Positions 43,945 through 52,779 of a stretch of 64,000 nt of DNA are shown here, one piece after another (position 1 is the first letter of the stretch; every line of letters starts with the position of its first letter). The stretch is from Jeongeupia naejangsanensis (lineage in GTDB: Bacteria; Pseudomonadota; Gammaproteobacteria; Burkholderiales; Chitinibacteraceae), in NCBI RefSeq assembly GCF_016865585.1, contig NZ_JAESND010000010.1:109771-173770 (forward strand), given 5' to 3'. Under the pieces are notes generated by a model that was not told the origin of the DNA, did not search any database, and saw nothing but the letters and a program-made list of their open reading frames with translations. Both the position numbers and the translations under genes were made by a program.

Positions 43945-44535
43945 TCAGGCCGCCAGACGCTCCGGCAGCACGGGCGGCACTAGCTGGCTCAGCAGCTTGA
44001 GGCCGAGCGGCCAGTCGTCGAGGTCGGAGTCGGCATTGATGTGGCCGAGCCCGGACAGCACGACGCACCGGCTGCCCCAGTCCCGGGCCAGCGTCATCGA
44101 GCGGCCCGAACTGCAGACGGGATCGTTGTCGCTGGCGATGACCGCGCTGACGAACGGCAGCTTGGCCGCCGGCAGGGGCAGGAAGGTGGAAAACGACGCC
44201 GGCGCATCCTCGCGCGCGACGTCGGCCGGCGCGACCAGCAAGGCGCTGGCGACGCGCGACGCATGCTGCGACAGCACCGCCCAGTGGCCGAGCGTGACAC
44301 AGCCCAGGCTGTGCGCCACGATGATCACCCGCCCCGGTGCCTGCGCGACCGTGCGTTCGAGCCCGGCCACCCAGTCGCGGGCGCTCGGCACGTCCCAGTT
44401 CTGCTGAACGACGCGGTCGAAGCCGCGATAGCGCGCGCACCAGCGGCTTTGCCAGTGCGTCGGCCCTGAATCGTGCCAGCCGGGAACGACAACGATGCTG
44501 TTGCCTGCAGCCAGCCACTGTTCGATCGGATCCAT
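43945..44535 (-). CDS. RBBP9/YdeN-family alpha/beta serine hydrolase
   Basis: A 196-residue cytosolic hydrolase. Family signature near the start: VVVPGWHDSGPTHWQSRW. The catalytic triad is Ser76 in IVAHSLGCV, Asp138 in ASDNDPVC and His165 in SGLGHINADS. RBBP9/YdeN members are small serine esterases or peptidases of unknown physiological substrate. The ATG shares one base with the stop of the upstream EAL gene (TGATG), so the two are translated together. No functional link between a serine hydrolase and c-di-GMP turnover is established. Confidence 0.92.
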   Translation of the reverse strand: MDPIEQWLAAGNSIVVVPGWHDSGPTHWQSRWCARYRGFDRVVQQNWDVPSARDWVAGLERTVAQAPGRVIIVAHSLGCVTLGHWAVLSQHASRVASALLVAPADVAREDAPASFSTFLPLPAAKLPFVSAVIASDNDPVCSSGRSMTLARDWGSRCVVLSGLGHINADSDLDDWPLGLKLLSQLVPPVLPERLAA

Positions 44536-45347
44536 CAGCCTCTCCAGCGGGGTTCGTCGAGCAGAAAGCCCTGCAGCGCGTCGGCGCCGGCATCGATGGC
44601 GATCTGCCTTTGTGTTTCGGTTTCAACGCCCTCGACGATGACCTCGCCACCCAGCTCGTGCAGCAGCTCCACCAGCTTGGGCAGGGCGCGGCGCAGGCGC
44701 GGCGAGGATTCGGCTTCGCCGATCAGGCTGCGGTCGATCTTGATCACGTCCGGTTCGAGCTGCCACAGCCGGTCGAGGTTGGCATGGCGGCGGCCGAAGT
44801 CGTCGATGGCGATCCGGTAGCCGCGCGAGCGGTAGCTCTGCAGCGCGGCACGGGCGCGGTTGATGTCGGATTCGGCGATTTCGTCCTCGCCGATCTCGAG
44901 CACGATGCGCGAGGGCTTCGAGTCCAGGCTTTCGAGGATGTCCTGAAACACGGCGCCGTGACGGTCGCTGACCTCGGTCAGCATCTTGGGATGGACGTTC
45001 AGGTACAGCGTCTGCGCGCGGTCGGCATGGCCTGCGTCGTTGAGCAGGTGCAGCGTCCGGCACAGGCGGTCGAACGCAACCAGCTTGCGCTGCGATTCGG
45101 CGTATTCGAACGCGGTCAGCGGCGGCAGGGGCTTGTGGCGCACCGATGCGCGCAGCAGCGCCTCTTCGCCGACGACCCGGCCGTCCGGCGCATGGATCGC
45201 CTGGAACACGCTCGACAGCGACAGCCCGAGCGCGCGCACGACGATGCCGCGACCGGCTTCGATGCCGAAGCTGGCGGCGGGCCAATCTTCGCGCACGCTG
45301 GCCGGCACGGGCAGGCGCTTGAACCAGGTTTCGAGCGGAGAGTTCAT
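44535..45347 (-). CDS. Stand-alone EAL-domain c-di-GMP phosphodiesterase
   Basis: A 270-residue cytoplasmic protein that is essentially one EAL domain. The catalytic blocks are intact: GEEALLRASV, LYLNVHPKML, LEIGEDEIAESD, AIDDFGRRHANLDRLW, DVIKIDRSLI and IVEGVETETQ. It should be an active phosphodiesterase. Residues 1-35 are a short leader without a recognised sensor. The start MNSPLETWFKRLPVP is preferred; an ATG 24 codons upstream lies in the terminator region of the peroxiredoxin gene. It overlaps the hydrolase gene by one base. Confidence 0.9.
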   Translation of the reverse strand: MNSPLETWFKRLPVPASVREDWPAASFGIEAGRGIVVRALGLSLSSVFQAIHAPDGRVVGEEALLRASVRHKPLPPLTAFEYAESQRKLVAFDRLCRTLHLLNDAGHADRAQTLYLNVHPKMLTEVSDRHGAVFQDILESLDSKPSRIVLEIGEDEIAESDINRARAALQSYRSRGYRIAIDDFGRRHANLDRLWQLEPDVIKIDRSLIGEAESSPRLRRALPKLVELLHELGGEVIVEGVETETQRQIAIDAGADALQGFLLDEPRWRG

Positions 45348-45364
45348 CGCATCAGTTCTTCTGC

Positions 45365-45393
45365 AGAAAAAAGAGGCCGGCAGAGCCGGCGCA
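45365..45393 (-). terminator. Terminator downstream of the peroxiredoxin gene
   Basis: The minus strand reads GCCGGCTCTGCCGGC followed by CTCTTTTTTCTG, a short GC hairpin with a T run. It lies 80 bp after the peroxiredoxin stop. A perfect palindrome without T run (CGGTGCGCTAGCGCACCG, about 45434-45451) lies between them. Confidence 0.6.
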
Positions 45394-45472
45394 AAAAGAG
45401 GAGACAAGAAACGGTTCAAACAGGGGACGGGTCCGGTGCGCTAGCGCACCGCAACCCGCAGGTCGGTCGGGC

Positions 45473-46105
45473 TCAGGGTTGCGGCGTCAGGCGCAGATAG
45501 GGCCGGACTGCCGTGTATCCCTTGGGAAAACGCCTGGCGATTTCGGCTTCGTCCTGCAGCGACGGCACGATCACCACGTCGTCGCCCTGCTGCCAGTCGG
45601 CCGGCGTCGCGACCTTGTGGTACTCGGTCAGCTGCAGCGAATCGATCACCCGGAGGATTTCGTTGAAGTTGCGGCCGGTGCTGGCCGGGTAGGTCAGCGT
45701 CAGGCGGATCTTCTTTGCCGGGTCGATGACGAACACCGAGCGCACCGTCGCGGTGGTCGACGCGTTCGGGTGGATCAGGTCGTACAGCTCGGCGACCTTG
45801 CGGTCGGCGTCGGCGAGGATCGGGAAGTTCACCGTCGTCTGCTGCGTGTCGTTGATGTCCTCGATCCACGCGTGGTGCGATTCGAGCGGGTCGACGCTGA
45901 TCGCCAGCGCCTTGACGTTGCGCCTGGCGAACTCGTCCTTGAGCTTGGCGGTCTTGCCCAGCTCGGTGGTGCATACCGGGGTGAAATCGGCCGGGTGCGA
46001 AAACAGCACGACCCACTGGTCGCCGGCCCAGTCGTGAAAGCGGATGTCGCCTTCGGTGGAGGATTGGGTGAAATCGGGGGCGGTATCGCCAAGACGCAAG
46101 CTCAT
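45473..46105 (-). CDS. 1-Cys peroxiredoxin (Prx6 type)
   Basis: A 210-residue thiol peroxidase. The peroxidatic Cys45 is in SHPADFTPVCTTELG, and no other cysteine occurs in the protein, which defines it as 1-Cys. The C-terminal extension VIVPSLQDEAEIARRFPKGY and the block LTYPASTGRNFNEILRVID are typical of Prx6. The start MSLRLGDTAPDFT has a GGAGAG ribosome site; MESDP just upstream is a less likely alternative. It lies 53 bp after a second sulfate-binding protein gene and is probably cotranscribed, which suggests induction under sulfur limitation, when thiol defence is weak. Confidence 0.94.
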   Translation of the reverse strand: MSLRLGDTAPDFTQSSTEGDIRFHDWAGDQWVVLFSHPADFTPVCTTELGKTAKLKDEFARRNVKALAISVDPLESHHAWIEDINDTQQTTVNFPILADADRKVAELYDLIHPNASTTATVRSVFVIDPAKKIRLTLTYPASTGRNFNEILRVIDSLQLTEYHKVATPADWQQGDDVVIVPSLQDEAEIARRFPKGYTAVRPYLRLTPQP

Positions 46106-46158
46106 CGGGTCACTCTCCATCACGGGGGGAAGACGGGCGCCAGCCGGCGCCCGGTCGG

Positions 46159-47172
46159 TCAACGCTTGGCGGCAATCGACGCCTGGATCTGGTCGAACAC
46201 GCCGCCGTCCTCGAAGTAGGTCTTCTGCGTCTTGGTCCAGCCGCCGAAGGTATCGTCGATGTCGAACAGCTTCACGTTCGGGAACTGCTTGGCGTACTTG
46301 GCGGCAACGTCCTTGTCGAACGGCCGGTAGTAGTTCTGCGCGGCGATTTCCTGGCCTTCCTTCGAGTACAGGTACTGCAGGTAGCCTTCGGCGACCTTGC
46401 GGGTACCCTTCTTGTCGACGATCTTGTCGACGACGGCAACCGGCGGTTCGGCCTTGATCGACAGGCTCGGCGCGACGATGTCGTACTTGTCCGGACCGAG
46501 TTCCTTGACCGCGAGTACCGCCTCGTTTTCCCACGCCAGCAGCACGTCGCCCTGGCCACGCTGGGTGAACGTCAGCGTCGAGCCACGCGCGCCGGTATCG
46601 AGCACAGGCACGTTCTGGAACAGCTTCTGCACGTAGTCGCGCGCCTTCTCGTCCGAACCGTAGGTTTTCTTCGCCCAGCCCCAGGCCGCGAGGAAGTTCC
46701 AGCGCGCACCACCCGAGGTCTTCGGATTCGGCGTGATCACCTTCACGTCGCTGCGGACCAGATCGGCCCAGTCCTTGATGTTCTTCGGATTGCCCTTGCG
46801 GACGAGGAAGACGATGGTCGAGGTGTACGGGCTGGCGTTGTCCGGCAGTTTCTTCTGCCAGTCCGGCTTCAGCAGCTTGGCCTTGGTGTTCAGCTCGTCG
46901 ATGTCGTAGGCCAGCGCCAGCGTCACCACGTCGGCCTCGAGGCCGTCGAGCACCGAGCGCGCCTGCTTGCCGGAGCCGCCGTGCGATTGCTTGATGGTCA
47001 CGTCGTCGCCGGTCTTCGCCTTCCAGTACTTGGCGAACGCCTTGTTGTAGTCCTGGTAGAGCTCGCGGGTCGGGTCGTAAGACACGTTGAGCAGTTCGAC
47101 CGACGCGGCCCAGGCCGGCGTGGTCACGGCGAAGGCAAGGGCTGCAGCAATAAACTTCTGGCGATAAGACAT
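46159..47172 (-). CDS. sbp: Periplasmic sulfate-binding protein, copy 2
   Basis: A 337-residue periplasmic protein with a signal peptide (residues 1-22, [20 protein letters not shown]). It has [58 protein letters not shown] and [17 protein letters not shown], all typical of sulfate/thiosulfate receptors. It has no permease genes next to it, so it probably feeds the CysTWA system 15 kb away. It differs enough from copy 1 ([14 protein letters not shown] against QRNIGDVLVTFENE) to have another preference, such as thiosulfate. An AT-rich promoter region lies at about 47215-47280. Confidence 0.95.
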   Translation of the reverse strand: MSYRQKFIAAALAFAVTTPAWAASVELLNVSYDPTRELYQDYNKAFAKYWKAKTGDDVTIKQSHGGSGKQARSVLDGLEADVVTLALAYDIDELNTKAKLLKPDWQKKLPDNASPYTSTIVFLVRKGNPKNIKDWADLVRSDVKVITPNPKTSGGARWNFLAAWGWAKKTYGSDEKARDYVQKLFQNVPVLDTGARGSTLTFTQRGQGDVLLAWENEAVLAVKELGPDKYDIVAPSLSIKAEPPVAVVDKIVDKKGTRKVAEGYLQYLYSKEGQEIAAQNYYRPFDKDVAAKYAKQFPNVKLFDIDDTFGGWTKTQKTYFEDGGVFDQIQASIAAKR

Positions 47173-47264
47173 GACCGGCTCCCGTTTTTTTGGAATTGGA
47201 TTGAACGGAAGTCAGTCTGCCAGCGATGCTTCATCGCCAGAAATAATATTGTTTTTCTAAAAAA

Positions 47265-47603
47265 TCATTTTTGGATATATACAAGCAGGTCGTGTAAGAC
47301 AATGACATGGCAGGCCAGCCGCGGCGTCGCAACGGTATCGGGCTGCTCACGCCGCGCGTCCTTCGGCAAGGCGCCCCGCCGGACCAGTACATTGCGCTCC
47401 ATTCCGCCCAGCATCACCGTGCCGCCGCTGCCGGCGTGCTCGATGTGGATCAGGCAGGCGCCGCACGTGCCCTGCGCGCAACGCCACGCGAGCGGCAGAT
47501 CGCCGTCGCGGCTCAGCGTGCGCACCGTGTCGATCAGTCGCGTGCCGGCCGGCGCGGACACAGCGATCACGCCAATGGCACTGTGGAAATGCAGCTCGGG
47601 CAA
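47265..47603 (-). CDS. 2Fe-2S ferredoxin-type protein
   Basis: A 112-residue protein with a plant/adrenodoxin-type [2Fe-2S] motif: Cys42, Cys47 and Cys50 in RCAQGTCGACLIHIE, and Cys98 in PRLACHVIV. The N-terminal half is a ubiquitin-like beta-grasp fold (VIAVSAPAGTRLIDTVRTL). The block TVMLGGMERNVLVRRG is longer than in housekeeping Fdx and suggests a specialised ferredoxin. It lies between two minus-strand genes, with 92 bp to the sbp start downstream. No reductase or oxygenase partner is adjacent, so its role is unknown. Its last residues are encoded by unusually AT-rich DNA. Confidence 0.85.
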   Translation of the reverse strand: MPELHFHSAIGVIAVSAPAGTRLIDTVRTLSRDGDLPLAWRCAQGTCGACLIHIEHAGSGGTVMLGGMERNVLVRRGALPKDARREQPDTVATPRLACHVIVLHDLLVYIQK

Positions 47604-47722
47604 GGTCGGACTTCCGAGGGTGGAGAGGCGAGTTTAACGCTCCCGCGCAGTTTCGGGCCTGCGGGATGCCGCCCCTCTCCCGAAATCAGCCGCAACGCGG
47701 GCGAACCGCCGCCCGAATGGCT

Positions 47723-50326
47723 TCAATCCGTGGTCACGCGCGCGGCCAGCCACGCGGCCAGGGCAGCAGCCGGCATCGGCTTCGCAAGCCAGTAGCCCTG
47801 GATCACGTCGCAGCCGAGCGCGATCAGCGCATCGCGGTCGGCATCGTGTTCGACGCCTTCGGCGACCACCGTCAGGCCGAAGTTGTGCGCCAGCGTGATC
47901 GTCGACCCGACGATGATCTCGTCGGGCTGGCTGACCGAGAGCTGCGACACGAAGCTCCGGTCGATCTTCAGCGTCTGCACCGGCAGCCGCTTCAGGTAGC
48001 CCAAGGACGAGTAACCGGAACCGTAGTCATCGATCGACAGCTGCGCGCCCAGCGCATGGATGCGCAGCAGGCAGGCCAGTGCCGCGTTCGGGTCCTCCAT
48101 CAGCGCCGATTCGGTCACCTCGAATTCGAGCGACGTGGCCGGTACGCCGTGACGCGACAGCGCCACTTCGATGTACTCGACCAGCCCCGGATCGAGCAGG
48201 TTGCGCGCCGACAGATTGATCGCGCAACGCAGGTCGATCCCGTCGCGCCGCCATGCGGCCAGTTGCCGGATCGCCGCGTCGACCACCCAGGCCGTCAGCG
48301 GCCGGATCAGTTCGGAATTCTCGGCCATCGGGATGAATGCACCCGGCGGAATCAGCCCGCGTTGCGGATGCGGCCAGCGCAGCAAGGCCTCGACACCGAC
48401 GATCCGGCCGTCGCTCAGCCGCTGCTTGGGCTGGTAGTACAGCGTCAGGCCGCCGTCGCGGATCGCATGCGACAGCTCGGTATACAGCGCCAGCCGTTCG
48501 CGGCTGTGCCGGTCCAGCCCGGCGTCGTAGACGCAGTGCGGCACCCGGCGGTGCTTGGCGTCGTACATGGCCACATCGGCGCAACGCAGCAGCTCGTTGG
48601 CCTCGTTGCCGTGTGCGGGGTAAAAGGCGATGCCGATGCTGGCCGAGACCTCGAGCAGCATTTCCTCGAGCGGCAAAGGCAGGCCGACCCGTTCGGTCAG
48701 GCTCGCACACAATTCGGCCACCTGCTGCTGGCACAGTGGCAGGTCCGGCACCAGCAGCCCCAGTTCGTCACCGCCGAGCCGAGCCACGTCGGCGTTGCGG
48801 CTGACGGCCCATTGCTGCAAACGGCCGCCGATGGCCTGCAGCACCTGGTCACCGACGCTGTGGCCCAGCGTGTCGTTGATTTCCTTGAAGCGGTTGAGGT
48901 CGAGCACGCACACGGCCAGCGAGGCATCGGGTGCAGTGGCGATGCAACGGTCGATGCGCCGCATCAGCGCATAACGGTTCGGCAGTTCGGTCAGGATGTC
49001 GTGGGTGGCGAGGAACTCCTGCTGCGCCAGATAGCGGCGCTCCTCCGATACATCACGAATCGCCAGCAGCTGGGTCGTGCCGTGCGGCAGTTCGGCGCCG
49101 CGTACTTCGGCATCAAACGTGCTGCCGTCGTCGCGCCGGCGCAAGCGCGCGCTGAAGCGCCCCCGCCCGCCTTTGTACATCTCGATCAGGTCGGCCTCGA
49201 TCTGCCGGTACGCATCGTGATCGACATCGGGATAAAACAGCGACGACGGCGTCCGGCCGGCCAGCTGCGCCGCGCTGTCGACACCGAACAAGGCGCACGC
49301 GGCCGGATTGGCGCTGCTGATCCTGCCGTTTTCGACGATCAGCAAGCCGTCGTTGACGGTATCGAACAGCTCGAGATAGAAGCGCTTGTCGTCGATCAGC
49401 TGCTTGACCAGCCGGCGCAACCCGGCGACGAACAGGCCGATCACCAGACCGTAGACGAGGAACGATGCCAGCCGCCAGCCGAGCCGCTCGGCCCACGCGT
49501 GGGTGAACTGCGACTTGGCGATGCCGAAGTAGGCTGCAAAGGGAAAGGTCTTCGATCCGACCAGACCGAACACGACGCTGCTGCCCCATTTGGGCTCGCC
49601 CGGACACAAGCCCGTACCGCGGCTGCCGATGTTGTTCTGCACCGGCGGCAGCGGTTCGCCCGGCGTCGCGTGCTCGCCCATGCCCGGGACGCACATCAGC
49701 GGCAGGCCGTCCTGGCGGAAAATGCCGATGGCGCCGTTATGCCGGTGGATCCAGGCCGAGATCCGCTGCAGGTGCGCGAACGGAATCAGCGCGCCGACGA
49801 TGATCCGGCGGCCGTCGCGCAAGGTGTAGCCGTAGGACATCGGTACCTGCCACTGGCCCTGGCGCAGCATCGGCGCGGCGAACACCTGCCCGGGCGAAGC
49901 GGCCAGCATGTCGCGCAGCTGTTGCTGGACCTGCAGGCTGCCCTCCATCCGGGCACGATGGTCGACCATCCAGACTTCGCCGTCGATCAGCACGAACAGC
50001 GCGGCCGATTGCGGATCGAAGCTGATCGCCTTGCGCAGCGCATCCAGGTAGTCGGCGCCACCGATCGGGCCGTACTGGCGTTTCCAGAGCAGCTCGGCGG
50101 CAACGTTGTCGATGCTGGCCTTGCTCTGCTGCAACAGCACGGTGAAATGCGATTCGAGCATGCCGGCCGCATTGTGGGCGCGCGCCTCGGCATCCCGCCG
50201 GCTCTGCTGATAGTCGCCCCAGCTTTCCCAGACGAGCAGCACCACCGCACCGACGCACAGGACGAGGCCGAGCAGGGTGACCCAGTGCCAGTCCTTGCGC
50301 GTGCGTGGAGCAAATAACGACTGCAT
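47723..50326 (-). CDS. Membrane PAS-GGDEF-EAL c-di-GMP protein
   Basis: An 867-residue inner-membrane signalling protein. Helices at about residues 16-34 and 278-300 enclose a periplasmic Cache-like sensor. This is followed by a PAS domain (about 312-430; FDTVNDGLLIVENGRISSAN), a GGDEF domain (about 435-600) with RLGGDELGLL, and an EAL domain (about 605-860) with VEALLRWPHP, INLSARN, EVTESALMED, SIDDYGSGYSSLGYL, TLKIDRSFV and AEGVEHD. The EAL site looks intact. The GGDEL cyclase variant is likely still functional or GTP-binding. Net phosphodiesterase activity is plausible. It is monocistronic. Confidence 0.93.
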   Translation of the reverse strand: MQSLFAPRTRKDWHWVTLLGLVLCVGAVVLLVWESWGDYQQSRRDAEARAHNAAGMLESHFTVLLQQSKASIDNVAAELLWKRQYGPIGGADYLDALRKAISFDPQSAALFVLIDGEVWMVDHRARMEGSLQVQQQLRDMLAASPGQVFAAPMLRQGQWQVPMSYGYTLRDGRRIIVGALIPFAHLQRISAWIHRHNGAIGIFRQDGLPLMCVPGMGEHATPGEPLPPVQNNIGSRGTGLCPGEPKWGSSVVFGLVGSKTFPFAAYFGIAKSQFTHAWAERLGWRLASFLVYGLVIGLFVAGLRRLVKQLIDDKRFYLELFDTVNDGLLIVENGRISSANPAACALFGVDSAAQLAGRTPSSLFYPDVDHDAYRQIEADLIEMYKGGRGRFSARLRRRDDGSTFDAEVRGAELPHGTTQLLAIRDVSEERRYLAQQEFLATHDILTELPNRYALMRRIDRCIATAPDASLAVCVLDLNRFKEINDTLGHSVGDQVLQAIGGRLQQWAVSRNADVARLGGDELGLLVPDLPLCQQQVAELCASLTERVGLPLPLEEMLLEVSASIGIAFYPAHGNEANELLRCADVAMYDAKHRRVPHCVYDAGLDRHSRERLALYTELSHAIRDGGLTLYYQPKQRLSDGRIVGVEALLRWPHPQRGLIPPGAFIPMAENSELIRPLTAWVVDAAIRQLAAWRRDGIDLRCAINLSARNLLDPGLVEYIEVALSRHGVPATSLEFEVTESALMEDPNAALACLLRIHALGAQLSIDDYGSGYSSLGYLKRLPVQTLKIDRSFVSQLSVSQPDEIIVGSTITLAHNFGLTVVAEGVEHDADRDALIALGCDVIQGYWLAKPMPAAALAAWLAARVTTD

Positions 50327-50461
50327 CGCCTTTTTTCGTCTCAGGTTCGGATCAAACTAGGCAAACAGTAACCCGGCAACGGGCGCACTGCACTTTATCG
50401 CTGCCGGGAATGGCCGATTGTGCGATCCGTGCCCCACCGGAACGCAATGAACAGGTCAGCA

Positions 50462-51736
50462 TCAGGGCTGCAACGGGCGATGTCGCTCGAGTTCGGTCAG
50501 CACGCGTGCGGTCGCGCCACGATGCCGCTCGGCAAAGCCGGCACCGGCCTGCCCCATGGCTAGGCGACGGGGTTGGTCGTCGAGCAGCGCCGCAGCCTCG
50601 CGCAACAGCGCCGCTGCATCCTGGCCCTGCCATGCCGCGCCGGCAGCCAGCGCGTCACGCGCGGCATCGGCGAAGTTGTAGGTCGACGGGCCGAGCAGCA
50701 CCGGACAAGCAAGCGCGCAGGCCTCGATCAGGTTCTGGCTGCCGAAAGGCAGAATGGAGCCGCCGATCACGGCGAGGTCGGCGCAGGCGTACCACGCCGC
50801 CAGTTCACCCATGCTGTCGCCGAGCAGGACCCGGACATCACCGGGCACCGGCGTCGCAGCCCAGTCGCGCCGTCGCAGCAGCGTCAGCCCGCGCGCCTCG
50901 ATCAGCGCCGCCACGTCGTCGAAGCGTTGCGGATGACGCGGCACGATCACGACCAGCGTCTGCGCGGGCAATGCGTCTAGCCCGTCCAGCAGCAGCGCCT
51001 CCTCGCCGTCGCGGCTCGACGCGACCAGCAACACGGGCCGGCCGCCGAACAAGGCCCGCCAGCCCTGCCCGCGCGCGACCACCGCCGCATCGGGCCTGTT
51101 GTCGTACTTGAGGTTGCCGCACACCTTGACGTTGCGCGCACCGAGCAGGACCAGCCGTTCGGCATCGTCGGCGCCCTGCGCCAGCACCGCGCTCAGTCTG
51201 GCCAGCGCCGGCTCGATCAGCCAGCGCACCCGCGCGTAACCGCGTGCCGACTTGGCCGACAATCGCGCGTTGACCAGCAACAGCGGTACGCCGGCGTCAG
51301 CGCAGCCGTGGATCAGGTTCGGCCACAGCTCGGTTTCGAGCAGCAGGCCGCAGCGCGGTGAAAAACGCGCCAGAAAGCGCCGCACCGCCGCCGGCCGGTC
51401 GTACGGCAGGTAGACGACGTCGGCGCCAATCCCGTCGCCGCCATAGAGTTCCAGCGCGGTCTCGCGGCCGGTCGGCGTCATGCAGCTCAGCAGCAGGCGC
51501 GCAGCCGGTTCGCGCTGGCGCAGCGCACGGATCAGCGATGCAGCCGCACGCATCTCGCCAACCGAGACCGCGTGCAGCCAGTAGTCATAGGCTTGCGGCG
51601 CCGGACCGGCGTAGCGTGCCCAGCGCTCGTCCCAGTGTTCGAGGTAGGCCGGCTGCTTTTTTGCCCGCCGGCGCAAGTATGCACGGATCAGCGGCGTCAC
51701 CAGCCACAGCAACAGCGCATACAGTCGGCGGCTCAT
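50462..51736 (-). CDS. waaA: 3-deoxy-D-manno-octulosonic acid (Kdo) transferase
   Basis: A 424-residue GT30 enzyme that transfers Kdo from CMP-Kdo to lipid IVA at the inner membrane. It has an N-terminal anchor (MSRRLYALLLWLVTPLIRAY), the acceptor-side block HAVSVGEMRAAASLIRALR with catalytic Glu, LLETELWPNLI, NARLSAKSARGY, GNLKYD and the CMP-Kdo site GGSILPFGSQNLIEACALACP. The ATG overlaps the waaC stop by 3 bp (ATGA), so the two LPS core genes form an operon. One or two Kdo additions cannot be distinguished. Confidence 0.96.
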   Translation of the reverse strand: MSRRLYALLLWLVTPLIRAYLRRRAKKQPAYLEHWDERWARYAGPAPQAYDYWLHAVSVGEMRAAASLIRALRQREPAARLLLSCMTPTGRETALELYGGDGIGADVVYLPYDRPAAVRRFLARFSPRCGLLLETELWPNLIHGCADAGVPLLLVNARLSAKSARGYARVRWLIEPALARLSAVLAQGADDAERLVLLGARNVKVCGNLKYDNRPDAAVVARGQGWRALFGGRPVLLVASSRDGEEALLLDGLDALPAQTLVVIVPRHPQRFDDVAALIEARGLTLLRRRDWAATPVPGDVRVLLGDSMGELAAWYACADLAVIGGSILPFGSQNLIEACALACPVLLGPSTYNFADAARDALAAGAAWQGQDAAALLREAAALLDDQPRRLAMGQAGAGFAERHRGATARVLTELERHRPLQP

Positions 51737-52692
51737 GCCCCCAGTCCCTGCCGTGTTGCCGCCCAGACGGTCTCGACATCGGGCGCCGCGCCGCGACGGC
51801 CGAGGTTCACCGCGTACGTGCCGGCGAGCACGCCGGTGCGGTCCGGGTCGGAGGCACAGAAGATCGCCACCACCGGCGTCGCCACTGCCGCAGCCAGATG
51901 CGCCAGCCCGGTATCGACACCGACAACGACGCGCGCGTCGGCCAGCAGCCGCGCCGCGCGGGTCAGATCCAGACGCGGCGCAACCACGGCATTCGGCATG
52001 GCCTGCGCCAGCCGCTCGGCGCGTTCGCGCTCGGCATCGCTGCCCCAGGGCAGCACGCAGGCCAGCCCTTCGGCCGCCAGCCGGTCGCCGAGGACAATCC
52101 AGTTCGCCTCGGCCCATTCCTTGTCGGCACGGCTGGTCGCGGTCAGCAGGACGGCGTAGGCGCCGGACGGGCACCACGGCAGTGCGACCTCGGGAACGGC
52201 CATGCCATAGTCCGGCGCAGTCTCGATGCGGTAACCGAAGGCACCGGCAAACAGCAGCCGGGCACGCTCGACCGCGTGCAGTGGCTTGGGTACTGCCACG
52301 GATTCGGCATAGGCCAGCGCCGCCAGCGACTCGCGCGCGCTCTGCCAGTCGTAACCGACGACCGGCGCACCGGCCTGTCGCGCCACCAGCGCGCTCTTGA
52401 TCAGGCCTTGCGCATCGATCACGCGATCGTAATCGGCCTGCGTCAGCGACTGCCGGAGCACGCCGGCTTCGGCGCGGGTCGTCCGGGACAGCAGGCTGCG
52501 GCGCCATCGGCGCAGCGCAAACGGAATCACCCGGCCTACCGCCGGATGCAGCGGCGGCAGCTCGGCAAAACCTTCCTCGACAACCCAGTCGAGCGTCGTG
52601 CCCGGCCGCGCGCGGGCGAGGTCGGTCAGGGCCGGGAACGTATGAATGATGTCGCCCATCGAGGACAGGCGCACGAGAAGCAATTTCGACAT
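51733..52692 (-). CDS. waaC: LPS heptosyltransferase I
   Basis: A 319-residue GT9 enzyme that adds the first L-glycero-D-manno-heptose to Kdo2-lipid A. Family blocks are MSKLLLVRLSSMGDIIHTFP, ALTDLARARPGTTLDWVVEE, YDRVIDAQGLIKSALVAR, TATSRADKEWAEANW and the ADP-heptose site GVDTGLAHLAAAVATPVVAI. The start is at MSKLLLVRL; an ATG three codons upstream (MPAM) is possible. It is the first gene of the waaC-waaA pair and is divergent from a small GGDEF gene. Confidence 0.95.
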   Translation of the reverse strand: MSKLLLVRLSSMGDIIHTFPALTDLARARPGTTLDWVVEEGFAELPPLHPAVGRVIPFALRRWRRSLLSRTTRAEAGVLRQSLTQADYDRVIDAQGLIKSALVARQAGAPVVGYDWQSARESLAALAYAESVAVPKPLHAVERARLLFAGAFGYRIETAPDYGMAVPEVALPWCPSGAYAVLLTATSRADKEWAEANWIVLGDRLAAEGLACVLPWGSDAERERAERLAQAMPNAVVAPRLDLTRAARLLADARVVVGVDTGLAHLAAAVATPVVAIFCASDPDRTGVLAGTYAVNLGRRGAAPDVETVWAATRQGLGA

Positions 52693-52779
52693 GGCCGGCA
52701 TTGTAGTGTCTGTAAGACTGGGCTGCACCCTGACGTTGTCTACACTTGACCCAAGAACGGAAACACCCGGAGCGCCACG

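Noticed and set aside
45434..45451. Perfect palindrome CGGTGCGCTAGCGCACCG as terminator of the peroxiredoxin gene
   Set aside because: There is no T run on either side; the hairpin at 45365-45393 with a T tract is the better terminator.
47666..50317. 883-codon plus-strand frame opposite the PAS-GGDEF-EAL gene
   Set aside because: Shadow of an intact multidomain protein; composition is Arg/Gln/His-rich and not protein-like.
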